Assembly (NCBI GenBank): GCA_951812925.1
Contig: OX638372.1
Coordinates: 49,565,722-49,629,721 of the forward strand
Source of the DNA: Calliopum simillimum
Taxonomy: Eukaryota; Arthropoda; Insecta; Diptera; Lauxaniidae
DNA: 64,000 nt
Reading direction: 5' to 3'
Shown here: positions 11,988-23,575 of the stretch, piece after piece
Numbering within the stretch: position 1 is the first letter of the stretch
Layout: the number at the start of each line of letters is the position of its first letter
Notes under the pieces: generated by a model
What the model was told of the DNA's origin: nothing
What the model saw: the letters and a program-made list of their open reading frames with translations, nothing else
Database searches by the model: none
Program-made: the position numbers and the translations under genes

Positions 11988-12558
11988 CACCCATATAGGG
12001 TATACCGATTTTAAGGTATATGGTGAAGAGATATATAACCAAGAGATGCAAAGAAGCACTGGAGAAATTTTTTGAGGTTTGTGTTCTCTGCAGACGGTTA
12101 GGTTAGGTTAGGTTAGGTTAGATCCGGGAGATGAACATGTTGTCATCATTAACTTAGGCCTCGAGAAAGGGCCCATTGTATACCCGATACTAAAAGCTTT
12201 AGCAGAGAAAGTCTAAGAGAACCACTTGGATGTACATATATACTTCCATATGGATTTAAGACAAAGTTCAAAGTTGAATGGCAGCGAAATCCAATCAAAA
12301 AATCTGTTTATTCGCTTCAACTAACCGCAGATGAGAAGAGATGTAGACAGATTTTTTGGTTTAATAACGCTGCTGTTCAACTTCTAAATTCGTCAAAGCT
12401 ACCGTCTGCAGAGAACACAAGCCTCAAAAAATTGCTCAAGTATTTCTTTGCATCTCTGGGTTATATATCTCTTCGTATATGGTAACAAATTTAAAATTTT
12501 TATTGTCTTCTCATAGTTTTGCATTTGAAACTCCTTATCTTAAAATCGGTACTTCCTA
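11988..12558. repeat. inverted repeat with ~300-base spacer
   Basis: The left arm (11988-12098) and right arm (about 12399-12558) are reverse complements through GAGATATATAACC, GAGATGCAAAGAA and TGTGTTCTCTGCAGACGG. The right arm has about 65 extra bases (12486-12550) that the left lacks, after which ACCGATTTTAAG pairs again. The spacer starts with five TTAGG-type units. No coding capacity. Probably a foldback MITE that has suffered an indel. Confidence 0.65.
12096..12121 (+). repeat. five GGTTA units (TTAGG-type pentamer)
   Basis: GGTTA is repeated five times without error. The complement, CCTAA repeats, also ends the LOA-like element at 21275-21290, so a retrotransposon 3' tail in antisense is the simplest explanation. 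TTAGG is the common insect telomere unit, but flies use retrotransposon-based or other telomeres. Confidence 0.75.
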
Positions 12559-12699
12559 TATATTAAACGTCTTCAGTGACGCTTACTATTGTTTTTTGGG
12601 GGTTCTTGAATTAACCTAAATAATTTTTTCAGACAGTTTTTCCAAAAAAGTAATAAAAGCAGCTCAGGGGAAATCGTTATCATTCGATTATATATAATA

Positions 12700-13010
12700 C
12701 ATTTCAGTCGCGAGCGAAATCAAGTTCGCTACCTAAGTCTTTCGCGCAGAGAGAAACTTTGTCATAGTTTGGAAATTACAGTGCCAATACAGTTTGAGGA
12801 GGACTGAAATAATCCGTTCTCTCCACAGCTTGTGAAGCACTGTGAGTGAAAAGCACTGCAACAATGTATATGTGTTACGGTTCACAAAGCACTGTTTTAA
12901 TACAGTCTGAAGGTTTGTGCATTTAGTAAAACAGTAACACAGTTTTGAAGGTGTGTGTCTTGAATAAAAATTTCAAAACACAAGGTGATTAGAAGTAATA
13001 ACACTATGCA
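12700..13010 (+). repeat. dispersed repeat, inverted partner at 40740-41045
   Basis: Shared landmarks in opposite orientation: CTTTCGCGCAGA, CAGTTTGAGGAGGACTG against CCTCCTCAAACTG, and CAAAACACAAGGTGAT against ATCACCTTGTGTTTTG. The two copies lie about 28 kb apart. No coding potential, family unknown. Confidence 0.65.
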
Positions 13011-13822
13011 ACAAATGAGTAAAAAAATTTTCCCCAGGGAATGCCATTATTCATTTTATATGGGCTGCTGATTCCGATAATTGCATTATTTTTTTTTTTC
13101 GAGTCGTTTTCGAGATATCGGTCATTTTCGGTTTTCGGATCAAAAAAAAAAGATAGTTCCATTTAAATATAAATATCTCAAGAACTAATGTTTGTATTCA
13201 AATGTATTATATGTCATATTAAAGGTAATTTAATTAGTTACAAATGATATTCACATCACTTTTTGGTTGGTTTGTTAGTTTCGGCGAAATAAATTGATTG
13301 AACATTTTTTTTTTTTTTGAAAAATTAACAAAAAATCAAAATCAACTGCAGATTTATACAAGAAGAAATAACTTTTTTATAATTTTTTTTGTTTTTGTAT
13401 CATAGACTATATATTTGTGAAGAAAATAAGATACCACTTAAAAAAATCGATGGGAAAATGCAAATGTTGTATACAATTCATTGACAAATTACTAAAATGC
13501 GTTTTTGCCTATTTTTTTCGGTTTTTTTTAGTAAACTGTCGATAATATGAAACTTTTTGTAAAACACATGAGAAAATCCAAAAAATTCTTAAAGTAGGCG
13601 TTAAAACAAAATACCCGTGTTCCGTCGTTTTTCTCCAGCACGTCAGATATTTTTTTTAATCGATTTATGAGGTTTTTTAATCCACTGTACATGAAAAAAA
13701 CAAAAATAACGCATTCTTGTGTTAAATCGATGCAAATAACTATATGATCCTTACATCTGAGGTGTATCATGTGTTGAGTAAACTTATACAGGATATTACG
13801 AGGAATATTTTTGTAAAAAATT

Positions 13823-14270
13823 TTAACCCTTTAAGACCCTTACATGTGGGTCATTTTGACCCCCCCCACGTTTAGGTTAAAAGACCTACATGTGGGGGTT
13901 CTAGAGGGTCGGAAAAAAGATTCTAAAGAAATTTACCGAGCAAAAAAACGAAGACACGGCAGCCAAAAACAATACTCGTCGCTCCAAAAGAGGTCGTCCA
14001 AGAAAAGTAGTAAACGTTGAGGAAAGTGACGCCAGCGATTAATGAAGCTCAAGAGAAACTTTTTCAAGCTAATTTTGTTCTTTTGTAATATTTTGTAAAA
14101 TTCTGATAAAATAAAAATCCTTAAAAAACAATGTTGTTCACTTTTATTATAAAAACCCACCAGGTGGGGTAAAACAGCCATTTCATACTTTTTGTTCAAA
14201 TGCAAATACCGGATAAACAATGCGAGCTTGAAAAAAAATTTTCGAATGAATTTTGTAACAAAGGGTTTAA
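13823..14270 (+). mobile_element. piggyBac-like element, internally deleted
   Basis: The left end is TTAACCCTTTAAGACCC (from 13823). The right end is AAAGGGTTTAA, one base off a perfect mirror. Just inside the left end is GGGTCATTTTGACCC, a palindrome common in insect piggyBac-type ends, and GACC..TACATGTGGG occurs twice (about 13836 and 13888). A short open frame (about 13922-14041) precedes stop and poly(A) signals, as if only the C-terminal end of a coding region survives. Confidence 0.55.
13909..14041 (+). pseudogene. fossil C-terminal coding end with AT-hook-like motif
   Basis: This frame gives about 44 codons without a start, ending in TAA at 14039-14041. Its tail includes RRSKRGRPRK, whose KRGRPRK core looks like an AT-hook or nuclear-localisation patch, followed by the acidic end VEESDASD. 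An AATAAA signal lies about 65 bases downstream (near 14108). Given its place inside a TTAA-flanked element, I infer the last codons of a deleted transposase. The family cannot be proven from so few residues. Confidence 0.4.
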
Positions 14271-16435
14271 CGAACCAGCAACAGTTGAAATTTTCAAATT
14301 ATTATCATAAGCAAAGTTTTTACAGAGTGTCAAACACAAAAGGGGTTGCTTAACCCCGTTCTACAGTACTGATTAATACAAAAATAAAAATAAAAAAAAA
14401 TTCATTTGGTATTTTTGATTGATGAATAAGTAAGTATAAAATTTTTCTGGACCAGTCTTCATTGTCGTGATGCAAAATTCTTTTTCTCTAAATCACGTTT
14501 TTATATTTGGGGCGCTATTGCCTAAACTGTGTATACCCTATATGATATCTTCAGTAATACTTTGATACCATGATAGTTTTCTGGATCGTTTACATGATAT
14601 GGCCAGATTTTCAAAAAGAGGCTTATAAAATAGCACAAAAATGTAATAAGTGGAGGGAATCAGGGAAAATTAAATATTACTTAAAGGATCAAATTTGTTG
14701 ATTCAATGTGCGAAACTTTTTCTCAAACATAAGAATGTAGAAATTGATTTTAACAGATTTTTTGGCTCGGAATCAGCGACCGTAAATTAGTCAAAAAGGA
14801 GTAATCAAGATTTAATTGAGATTTTTGTTTTGCACAGTGTTATTAAACAGTTTTTATATAATTCCCAAAAACATTTTTAATTTAATTTGACATCAGAATT
14901 GAAGACTATGTTTTTGAAATACTGACACAAATATGATTGTGTAGAACGTTTAAAAAACAAACAAACAACGATAACAAACTGCCATTTTAAAGCTTCTAAG
15001 ACACTTTAGATTTGAGAGGCTTAACCCTCTTAAGTCTTCAAGTGTGTGCTTGTAATTGGAATCGCATTTAAGTAGGTATGCACACACAGCTATTCAAACC
15101 ATATTCTACACAACGTACACAATGCTATCGTATAAAAATGTTTTCTCTAAGCTTTGAATGACGGAAAGAAATGTCTGTTTTGAGTTAATTTTCATAACTG
15201 GAGCCATCATGCCATGTAGTCATATAGTTATTTTCTTTTTATCGTATATGCTTATTTGTGATATAGAATGTCGACACTTGTGTAAATATGAATTACTTAT
15301 AATATTGACTGCTGGGCTTACTCACTACAACCAATTTAGTGATTATGGTAGCAGAAACCTTAACATTTCCTTAGCTTTATATTTTTTTTTTTAATTTTTT
15401 ACTGAATTGAAGACTCTTTTTTCCCCCTGCCAAACAAAATGCTGTACACTGTGAGGGTATTTTTATTTTGATTCTTTTGCCTTGCAGGCAAAATCGATTT
15501 CAATCTCAGATTTTCTACATATTCATTCAGTTTTTTTTCCCATTCGTTTATGGTATTTGTGTGAGGCTTTGATTTTAAAATTTTCCTTTTTATGTATTTT
15601 TTTTGTGTTGTTGTTTTTTCGTTTTTCTTATTTCTTTTATATTATAATTTCATAATTTTTTTTTTTGCATATTCCAAGAAAAATCTATGTTTTTATTACG
15701 CTACTGTCATAAAAGAATGCAAATTATCTCAATAGAATTTTATATATTTTTTTTTTTTTGACATTTATTTATATAAAAAATACAAAAAGTTTAGGTTCAT
15801 TTTAACTCAATAAAAGATCGATAAAAAAAGTCCGAGAAATCTATTCTATTTATGTATTCTTCCTAGTCATAAACATTTTTAGTATTTTTTGTTTTTTTGT
15901 GTTTACGATTATATCCAACTTTAACTTTAATACTCGTCACATCATCTTTAAAGCTCTCTCGCCCAGTTTAATATTTTTATCTACTCCAACTGGCATGTGT
16001 GGTCATTTCCAATTGAATTACATAACAGTGATACCACTGGGACATCAGTTACACAACATGAATTGCTTATGAGTTTTCCTTAGGCTTCAGTGCACACTTA
16101 TGAGCAAATAGATGATCTTTATGTTATGGCTTAAGGCTCTTTTTCTAGAACAACAAATTTGCATAGAATTTCCTCTTCAAAATATTTTAATAATAAAATG
16201 TTAGGTATAAGTAAGAAGACTAGTAAGTGCACTAAGAACGTTGAGTAATATAGTACAATAATAAAAATATATGATTTTTTCGACACAAATCAATTTCGTT
16301 TTTTATCAGAATGTCTTCATTACCGGCGCGTTTTTTTCTTTTGAATAAAAACATTAAGTAAAACTGGTTATCTTTGGCCTGACCAAAAACTAAAAAATTT
16401 TGAAAAAGTTGCTTGCATGTAAGGTATTGTTGGAA
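14271..16435. other. non-coding DNA, no gene seen
   Basis: AT-rich with long T-runs (15380-15780). A stretch at about 14730-14860 resembles 29540-29700 (shared GATTTTAACRGA, TTAGTCAAAAAG, CAAAGTGTTAT-like blocks) and is a diverged dispersed repeat. No exon or RNA gene recognised. Confidence 0.5.
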
Positions 16436-16439
16436 CTCA

Positions 16440-16690
16440 CTTAGTTTTTACTCAGAGCTTGCGCTACATCATTTAGAAAACTTTGAGTGTATGGGAGGTG
16501 CCACGCCCTTATTTCAAAATCAATCAAGTTTCTTATTAGAGCTTGCATTTCCTATTTAAAGTGCATGAGTGAAATTGTGTTGGATTATCTCGAAAAACAC
16601 ATTCAATATAACATTTTAAAACTTTTCGTTTTATGGGAGGTATCACGTCTTCTATTCTGAATTCATCTAGTTTTTGCCAAGAGGTTGTAC
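16440..16690 (-). repeat. reverse copy of the GGCGTGGCACC repeat family
   Basis: TGGGAGGTGCCACGCCC (about 16493) and TGGGAGGTATCACGTC (about 16633) are spaced about 140 bases and are the complement of the box in the 7.4-7.9 kb array. Interleaved phrases such as TCTCGAAAAACA match the same units reversed. Confidence 0.6.
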
Positions 16691-17289
16691 TCACTATCAC
16701 TAGTATTTATGTCGATTTTGGTAACGTTATCGTGGATAATGCTCATAAAATTGCGTTTTGAACATATTTCTTACATGGGTGTTAGGCGTTTCAGTTGATC
16801 GGTTTCGCTCATTTTTAATACGACGAGTTAAACAGACTATATGACTATATCCACTCAGGAGGTGACGCTGAAGAGAATATATGTGTAAATCTCCGAAAAA
16901 TGTACCAAAACATGCATTTTTTTTCCCCACCTATTTTTTTAATTTTTTTATTACATGAAAGTATAGGATATGATGATGTTAATTTCTGGAACATTTTTTA
17001 AAAATAAACTTTCAGGATTGCCATATGTTCTTTTTTTCTAAAATTATGCTTAAACAATAATATATCAAATTAAATTAAAATAAAATTTTAGTCCAAAATC
17101 GCTTAAATGAACTTTAGAAAATCGAACATAAATATTTGGGGTTGCCAGATGGTTGTTTTCGAAAATTTTTTTTAAATCTTACTTTTTTTTACGTTCGCAA
17201 TTATAATTGCACACTAAAAAATAATAGTTTAAATCGTTTAAGGTTCATCGACACTTTAATCATTAAAAACTCATCGAACCGAAATTCGG

Positions 17290-17640
17290 TTTAAACAAAA
17301 CTAACGAAAAAAAAACCGGGTGGCAACTCTGAAAGTTTTGTAAAATTTAAAAAAAAGTTTATCAGAGCGTTTCAGAAACCAAAAATTTCAGTTTAGTCAA
17401 AAAATGTATGAATTACATAAAGTTTTCGAAAATACCAGTTGTCAACCCAAAAAATTTGTGTTGGATTTGTAAAAAGTTTATTTAGGTGTTTTAAGACTAA
17501 GTTTAATTTTTTTTTAATAAATGGTTTAAGCGAAACGAACAAAAAAATCCGGGTGGCAACACTGAAAGTTTTGTAATATTTTAAAAAAGTTTATCTGACC
17601 GTTTTGAAACCAAAAATTTCAGTTTAGTCAATAATATCAC
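17290..17640 (+). repeat. tandem duplication, ~236-base spacing
   Basis: CCGGGTGGCAACWCTGAAAG occurs at about 17317 and 17552. Each copy is followed by TTTTAAAAAAGTTTATC-like and CAAAAATTTCAGTTTAGTCA sequence. Two units are clear, with a weaker earlier one near 17145. Confidence 0.6.
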
Positions 17641-17800
17641 AATGAAAATAGCAATTATTTTAAAAAAACGGACTCTGATTTATAGCCCCTCAAATTGTTT
17701 ACTGATTAAGTTATATAAAACTTAAATAATATGTTTAGTAATATAAAAAAAAAAAAATAAAAATACGAGGAGAATGACACACACTTGCGTTCTTTAGAAC
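17640..17800 (-). repeat. dispersed repeat, inverted partner at 47470-47640
   Basis: Contains ATGAAAATAGCAATT and ACACACTTGCGTTC. The region at 47472-47632 carries these inverted, with GAACGCAAGTGTG and AATTGCTATTTTCAT in mirrored order and similar spacing. Non-coding. Confidence 0.6.
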
Positions 17801-18871
17801 ATTTTTAAACTTTTTTAAAAAAAAAAAAAAACAAGAACACGCAATATCGAAAAACCAAATCTGAAAGTGCACTGAATCTCTTCTTTGTCTTCACTTTCAG
17901 TTCTCTTTTTACTCAATATTTAGAAAAATTAAGCAAATAAATCAAATGCACTAAGAAGCGGTTAGGCACAGGACGGAGAATGACTTTTTAAGACTTTATG
18001 TATTGAATTCATAGTAAAATATTAAAAATGATTTTTTTTTTTCCAAGCAATTCGTCTGGAAGGTCTGGTTAAGTATCTGTATTAAATAGCCACGGAAGAT
18101 TGAATGGTGCAGTTTTTGGAGAATCACCCATATAAACTTTTCCATACTTATCATGTTTCCTTCTCTGCATAGCAAATGCAAGGAAAAAGTGAATATTCCC
18201 TAGGCTTAGGGTATTAAAAGGTAGAGGGTTAATTTGGATTGCCTGCATTTTACTGCAACGTCCAAAAGGTCTGTTTTAAAAGAAGATAATTTATGCAGCT
18301 TTAAAAAATTGATAAATTTTGTTGCAAAACGAACGATATATAACTAGTTTTGAATAGTTGGTGTGAGGTGTGACTTTACTTTAACTGACCTGTCTAGTAA
18401 ATCACTGGTTCGATTTCAACTAATAAGGTATATTTGGATTTGCAACTAAAAAACAATCTTCCTTCATTCCAGAATTTTTTTTCGTACTAAATATTTATAG
18501 AAGTTTAAGTTTTATAGTTTTGTCCGTAGAATTAATATTTCATTATGATAATTTTGATAAATTTGATCTAATTGAATTCGATGAAATGCTTTAAGAATCA
18601 TATTGATGATTTGAAAAAATTAATTTTCGGTTAAAAATCAACGATATATATCTCTTAAAAATATACTGAAAAAGAAATTCAATTTTATTTAGCAGAGAAT
18701 TATGAAGCGTCCGATATGAAATGCCCGAATAAATGAAATACTTCACTATGACCTTAATTCTGAACTTTTGTCAAAGCATAGGTATTCAATTTATCAAATA
18801 TTTTTCAAATTCTCAAAAATGTTCAGAATATTTTACGCATAAGAGAAAAAAGTTTTTAGAGTGTAGACAGC

Positions 18872-18883
18872 ATCGTTGAATTG
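18872..18883. repeat. target-site duplication, left (ATCGTTGAATTG)
   Basis: Identical 12 bases flank the non-LTR element: here and at 21291-21302. This fixes both ends of the insertion. Confidence 0.85.
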
Positions 18884-18911
18884 GGCCTTGGAGGGCTCCA
18901 AGAAAGGTGAA

Positions 18912-19756
18912 ATGCGCGCTACGAAGTCAGACCCTAAAAGGCAGAAATCTGCGGAGGCAAGTCCTACCGAGGCTCGTTTGTCTAAAAAAGGTCGGCAAGC
19001 GGCGGCTTCTGCCTTTACTGGTGGTTCTTCAGTGAGTGAGATTGAACGAAAACATCTCACTGTTGTCTTAGTCGACCACAAGGATCCACTTGGTCATATG
19101 ACAAATGACCAGTAGAAGCTTGTGGAAGCCAAGCTACTGCAAAAGCTCGTAGAGTTTATGGAAGCCTATCCAGATGCACCGATGCCAACCTTTGATGAAG
19201 CAGGGTGCAGCAGCAAAGATCAGAATGGTGCCAAGGAACCGTAAAGGACCTGAAGGACCTTTGGGAGGGAGCTGCCTTTGAAATTATGGAGAAGGATAGG
19301 ATTCCAACGCTACCTAGGGCAAAGGTAGGTTTTCCTAGCTCGCTTCCACCAGAAATCACACTCAAGATGTTACAGCGTCAAAACCCTGAGATAGACACCA
19401 GAGGCTGGAAGATCTTGAAGGTAATTGATGCAAATGCAAAAAACAAAGGGCAATCCTTGGTCCTTCAAATTAATAAGGAGGCGGAAGATGTGCTCTATGC
19501 GAGACATGGTAAAATGGCTTGGGGGATATCATGCGTATATCTACGTCTTAAAAAACGATGTCCCCAAGACACTAACAATAATACGCTTGAAGCAGATGAG
19601 GTTGAGAAAGACCTAGAAATAGATGCTATCTCTACAGCTGCTACGAACATTGACCCGGATGGTGTAGACTCTACAGATGAGCCTAACAACACCATACAAG
19701 AGGGGCCAAAAATACTAGATGTTGAGGCTTCTACAAATCAACCTCCATCACAGTAG
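18912..19756 (+). pseudogene. non-LTR ORF1 remnant with DUF4780-like domain
   Basis: The likely start is ATG at 18912 (MRATKSDPKR). A basic, serine/alanine-rich N-terminus follows. An in-frame TAG at 19113-19115 interrupts it, the same frame continues with KLVEAKLLQKLVEF, and a frameshift near 19200 moves it to the frame open at 19205-19756. That second part contains GWKILKVIDANAKNKGQ and LVLQINKEAEDVLYARHGK, which resemble the DUF4780 domain found in ORF1-type proteins of insect LOA-like elements. Such proteins are thought to bind the element's RNA. Broken, so presumed non-functional. Confidence 0.72.
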
Positions 19757-20654
19757 TTCGGCTTCGGCCGTTCTACACATGACCCTTGATGAGGGGTCCT
19801 ACGATGTGGCGCTCATCCAAGAACCATGGGTGGATGCCAAAGGCGTCATCCAAAGCCTAACGTCACAAAACTACAATATTTTTTATTCACTAACCGAAGG
19901 TAGGAAGCGTTCTGTCATTATGGCAAAAAAAGAACTAAACATCTTTCTCCTAGCAAAATACAGCACAAACGACTTGACGTCGGTACAATGTACGGACAAG
20001 CAAGGTAGAGTCCTTTACTTTGATTCATCGTACATGGCTCACGACAAAAATGCACCACCTGCTGATCTCCAAAATTTGATAACGGATGCAGAAAAAGTTA
20101 ACTTAAATCTCATAATTGGCACGGATGCCAACTCTCACAATTGCCTATGGGGCAGTAAAGACACAAATGAAAGAGGTGAGTCACTTCTAAATTTTATTTC
20201 TTCTACTAACCTTAGTATAGCAAATAGCGGATGTGAGCCAACTTTTGTTGGACCCACAAGCGCAAACGATCTGGATATCACTTTACACTCCGAAAGCTAT
20301 ACTTTTGGCCTGAGTAACTGGAGAGTCATGAATAAGGCTTCCTTCTCAGATCACAAGTACATAAGTTTCGAAGTGAGTTTTGACACACCCAGAGCAAAAA
20401 AATGTTTCAGAAATTCGAAAAAAACCGACTGGACTAAATACATAAGTATTGTAAATGACGAGCTATGTAATAAAAAACCAGGCAAGCTAGAAAGTATTGA
20501 TAACGTTGAGCAAGCGAATGAACAGCTTGTAACCATAATGGTTAAAGTCTTTCAAAACGCTTGTCCTATTAGAAAATCAAAAAAAAAAGGCACAACCTCC
20601 ATGGTGGAACAAAGAATTAGTAGGGGCGCGTTCAAAAATTCAATATATTTTTAA
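19719..20654 (+). pseudogene. non-LTR ORF2, apurinic-like endonuclease domain
   Basis: The frame begins at ATG 19719 and overlaps the ORF1 end by 38 bases. It shows the expected order of endonuclease motifs: LQINLHHS (Asn), ALIQEPW (Glu), IIGTDANSHN (Asp/Asn), NDLDITL (Asp) and SFSDHKYI (Ser-Asp-His). This enzyme nicks the target DNA to prime reverse transcription. The domain itself looks complete (about residues 1-230). The frame shifts near 20590 in an A-run; in the next frame PWWNKELVGARSK follows, then stops. The downstream polymerase is not continuous. Confidence 0.78.
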
Positions 20655-21204
20655 AGAAGCGCGCAAGCGTAACACCTCTCAATTGTAAGAATCTTATCGC
20701 GCTGAACTAAAACTTTATTAAAAAAGCCTTGCGTAAGGCGAAAGTGTAAGCTGGCAAAATTTTTGTAGTGATATTGAATTGACCTCAGAGTCTGCCAGAC
20801 TAAGAAAAATTCTTTCCAAAAAGGAAATATCCCCTCTCCTATTACAAAAAGAAAACGGCATCTGGACGCAGCACGATCAAGGGACTGTTGAGCTACTACT
20901 CAACACTCACTTTCCCGGCATCCCAAACATCCCAAACATCTTTTCTAAAAGCAGAGTAAAATGGGCAATTAATTCTTTTAATTCTGATGGGATATTTCCA
21001 GCTATGCTGCAAAACATAATGGAAATTATTCTGCAATGGCTTATTAATATTTTTGAAGGATGTTTATGGCTAAATGTGACTATGTTCGGCTCCATAAATG
21101 AGATAGCTGGAACAGCATTATCGAAACTAATAAATTTCGCCTTAAAAACTGGAACCTTCGATATAGATGAAAATCATGAAGCCAGAACACTGCTATTCTC
21201 CTAA
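20655..21204 (+). pseudogene. non-LTR ORF2 remnant before and after the RT deletion
   Basis: In the frame open at 20779-21204, SESARLRKILSK and a DGIFPAML motif match the linker and first reverse-transcriptase block of jockey/LOA proteins. The polymerase core with its YxDD box is absent. After the deletion only LSKLINFALKTGTF-like sequence remains before the stop at 21202-21204 and the 3' untranslated end. Confidence 0.65.
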
Positions 21205-21290
21205 AAGAAAGGAGTTTGTGGTAACGCTATGGACCTAGTTGGTCTATGTGAGGTTTTTACTCACGCAATTACCGCCACCCTAACCTAACC

Positions 21291-21302
21291 ATCGTTGAAT
21301 TG
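21291..21302. repeat. target-site duplication, right (ATCGTTGAATTG)
   Basis: Second copy of the 12-base duplication, directly after the CCTAACC tail of the element. Confidence 0.85.
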
Positions 21303-22744
21303 AATGCAAAATTTCTTAAAGAACTGTCCAAATGAAATACTCGACACGCGAGATTTGCTCAGTGCTTTTTAGACTTTTCGAATATTTTCCGATATTTTCA
21401 CAGTAATTAATATGTTAAACATTTTCCAAGTTTTTCGGCAATGTTTAGCTTTGAAAATATTTGGATATTTAAAAAATTATTTTATTGTTTTTATTACTCT
21501 TCGTTCAACATTTTTAAATTGTTAAAATTTTTTTTTCCGGAATTTCGATCTCTTCAAGAGTCATGGACTATGTCAACAACATATTATGATCTTTTCAATA
21601 TTCAATTTTCTTTCATATATATTTAAAGCATTTTATCTACTTGTTTTACAAATACCAAATGAATTTTTTTAATATCATCGCAAAAATGTACATTTTTTAT
21701 AAATGAAATATAAAACAAAAGAAACAAAACAAAAGTGCATAAATTATGAAAATGAAATAACAAAAGAAAAAAAGAACAGAGAAACACAAATGAAAATGAT
21801 TTTATTATTTATAGAATTTTTTTTTCGGCAACTCATTTTTTTTTTTTTTTTTTTGTAGACAACAAATTCCTTACCTTCTTGTGTTGGCCACAGCTAAACC
21901 AAATGTAATTAAATTATTTTTATATTTTTTTGCCAAAGCTTATGTCAAGTCATTTTCGTCAATATTTTCACAATTTTTGCTGAAATTTTGCCAAGAGAAA
22001 AGAAAAACACTTAACTACAATATTTCAGAATGTGAATATACTTGTAGTTGCTGAATTTGTTGCTGTCCTTGTTGTTGTAGTTGTTGTTATTGTTGTTGTT
22101 GTTATTGTTGACAATCACAAAAATGTTGACAGCAATTTTGATGGCACAAAGTGCGATAAGATAGGTTCTGGCACTTGCTGTCTAATTTTAAAGAGCAAAA
22201 AGTAAGTAATTGCATGCTTTTTGGGTTCCTCATATGGAGCTACTTAGTACATTAAACTCAAATAATGTCCTAGTTTGAAGAACTAGAAATAATTATTTTA
22301 CAATCGGAAAGGATTTGATATTTCCTCTTTTTATTACAAAAATGTATACTTTTCAGTATATTTTAAAATTTTCTTTATATCATCCGATATATTTCAACAA
22401 TCGTTGGTTTGATTTTTTATTCCAAAAAGTAACTAAATATTTCCTTTTTTTTTGCTGCCTTGCAATTGCCCATAAAGATAATGAGAACGCTATGTTTTCA
22501 TTAGTTTTTTTCATGAGTTTTCCACTAATTTAATATTTCCTTCATTAACTGCTGCAGCAAACATACCACAAACGCTGACTCCTCCTCAAAATGCAATACT
22601 ACATAATTTTTTTATGATTTTTTTTCCTGTATTAACTACTTCCTTTTCTCTGCCACTCAAAAATAAATGCAGGAAATAAGTAAACGGAAGCTTGACTTCA
22701 TTAAAAGTCGCACTTAATTTCAACATCCTAAGGACACTTTAGTG
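21303..22744. other. non-coding DNA with TTG-rich microsatellite
   Basis: No gene seen. An imperfect (TTG)n tract lies at about 22050-22112. A-rich and T-rich runs are common. Confidence 0.5.
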
Positions 22745-22990
22745 CACGGAGAAAAAAATAGTTCGTACTCCTTTATTTCTAGTAAATTTTACTAGAATTT
22801 CAAGTCAGTACCTTTAGTGATTCACCCCAATAAAATAAATTTTACTTTACTGTTTAAGTAAATTCAGAATTTTCGAATAATCTTACAGTAAAGTAATTTT
22901 TTCGAAAAAATTTAAGTGTAATTTACCTTAGGTACTGTAAAGTTGAAACAAAAAAAAAAAAAAAAAAGTAAACTAACCGCGCTAGGATTC
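22745..22990 (+). repeat. dispersed repeat starting CACGGAGAAAAAAAT
   Basis: CACGGAGAAAAAAATAGTTC and GTAAATTTTACTAGAA at this end match, inverted, the stretch ending TTCTCCGTGCAG at 51888. The two copies share blocks over about 240 bases, including the A-rich tract and CTAGGATTCCGA against TTGGAATCCTAG. TTTTTACTAGAATT recurs at about 23048 and 23193, so the element may extend to 23230. Family not identified. Confidence 0.6.
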
Positions 22991-23575
22991 CGACCAGAGT
23001 CTGTCTATGTGATAGATAGAATAATATATCTGTCCAATTGTAAATATTTTTACTAGAATTATAAAGTAAAAATGGTTTTGTAAGGTTGGGTAATTTTTTT
23101 TTGAAATTAAGTGTTAATTACAATACTTTAACTTTTTTACTATTCGAGTGTTGTAAAAATTATGACACACATTAAAAGAAAAAAATAAAATAGTTTTTAC
23201 TAGAATTGTATAGTAAAAATGGTTATGGCTGAAAGCATAGTGGAGAGTAGGGTTAGGTGGTTCATGGGGATACATGAACAACTAGGGATGTGTTTTTAAC
23301 TCTGTCGGTAACCTAACCTCACAAGCATTTGTAGTTGCGTCAAACGTTTGTTGTCGCGTATATCAATAAACAAAGTTTTTACCCGACCGAGAGTGATACA
23401 ATCGTTTCATTAAGATATTCCGAAAAAAGTTTCTTGTGTACCACTTGTTGCACTGAACTTGATACATTTTCTTGTTGTCGTAAGTACATGCAAATTCTGT
23501 CATTTTCTCAAATAATTCTGCTGCATTGAAATATCTCATGTCACCTAGAAATTATTTCCAATTTGCTAATATCTT

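Larger units (their letters stand above)
18884..21290 (+). mobile_element. LOA/jockey-like non-LTR retrotransposon, internally deleted
   Basis: The 2407-base insertion sits between perfect 12-base target duplications. It has a decayed ORF1, an overlapping ORF2 with an endonuclease, fragments of the region before the reverse transcriptase, and a 3' tail ending CCACCCTAACCTAACC. Full-length relatives exceed 5 kb. Nearly all of the reverse transcriptase is missing, so the copy cannot move itself. Because both ends keep the same target duplication, the deletion happened within the template or after insertion, not by ordinary 5' truncation. A LOA-type assignment is an inference from the ORF1 domain and the ORF2 style. 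Confidence 0.82.

Noticed and set aside
12096..12121. Interstitial telomere
   Set aside because: Only five units, inside an inverted repeat, and matching the tail of a non-LTR element in the same window.
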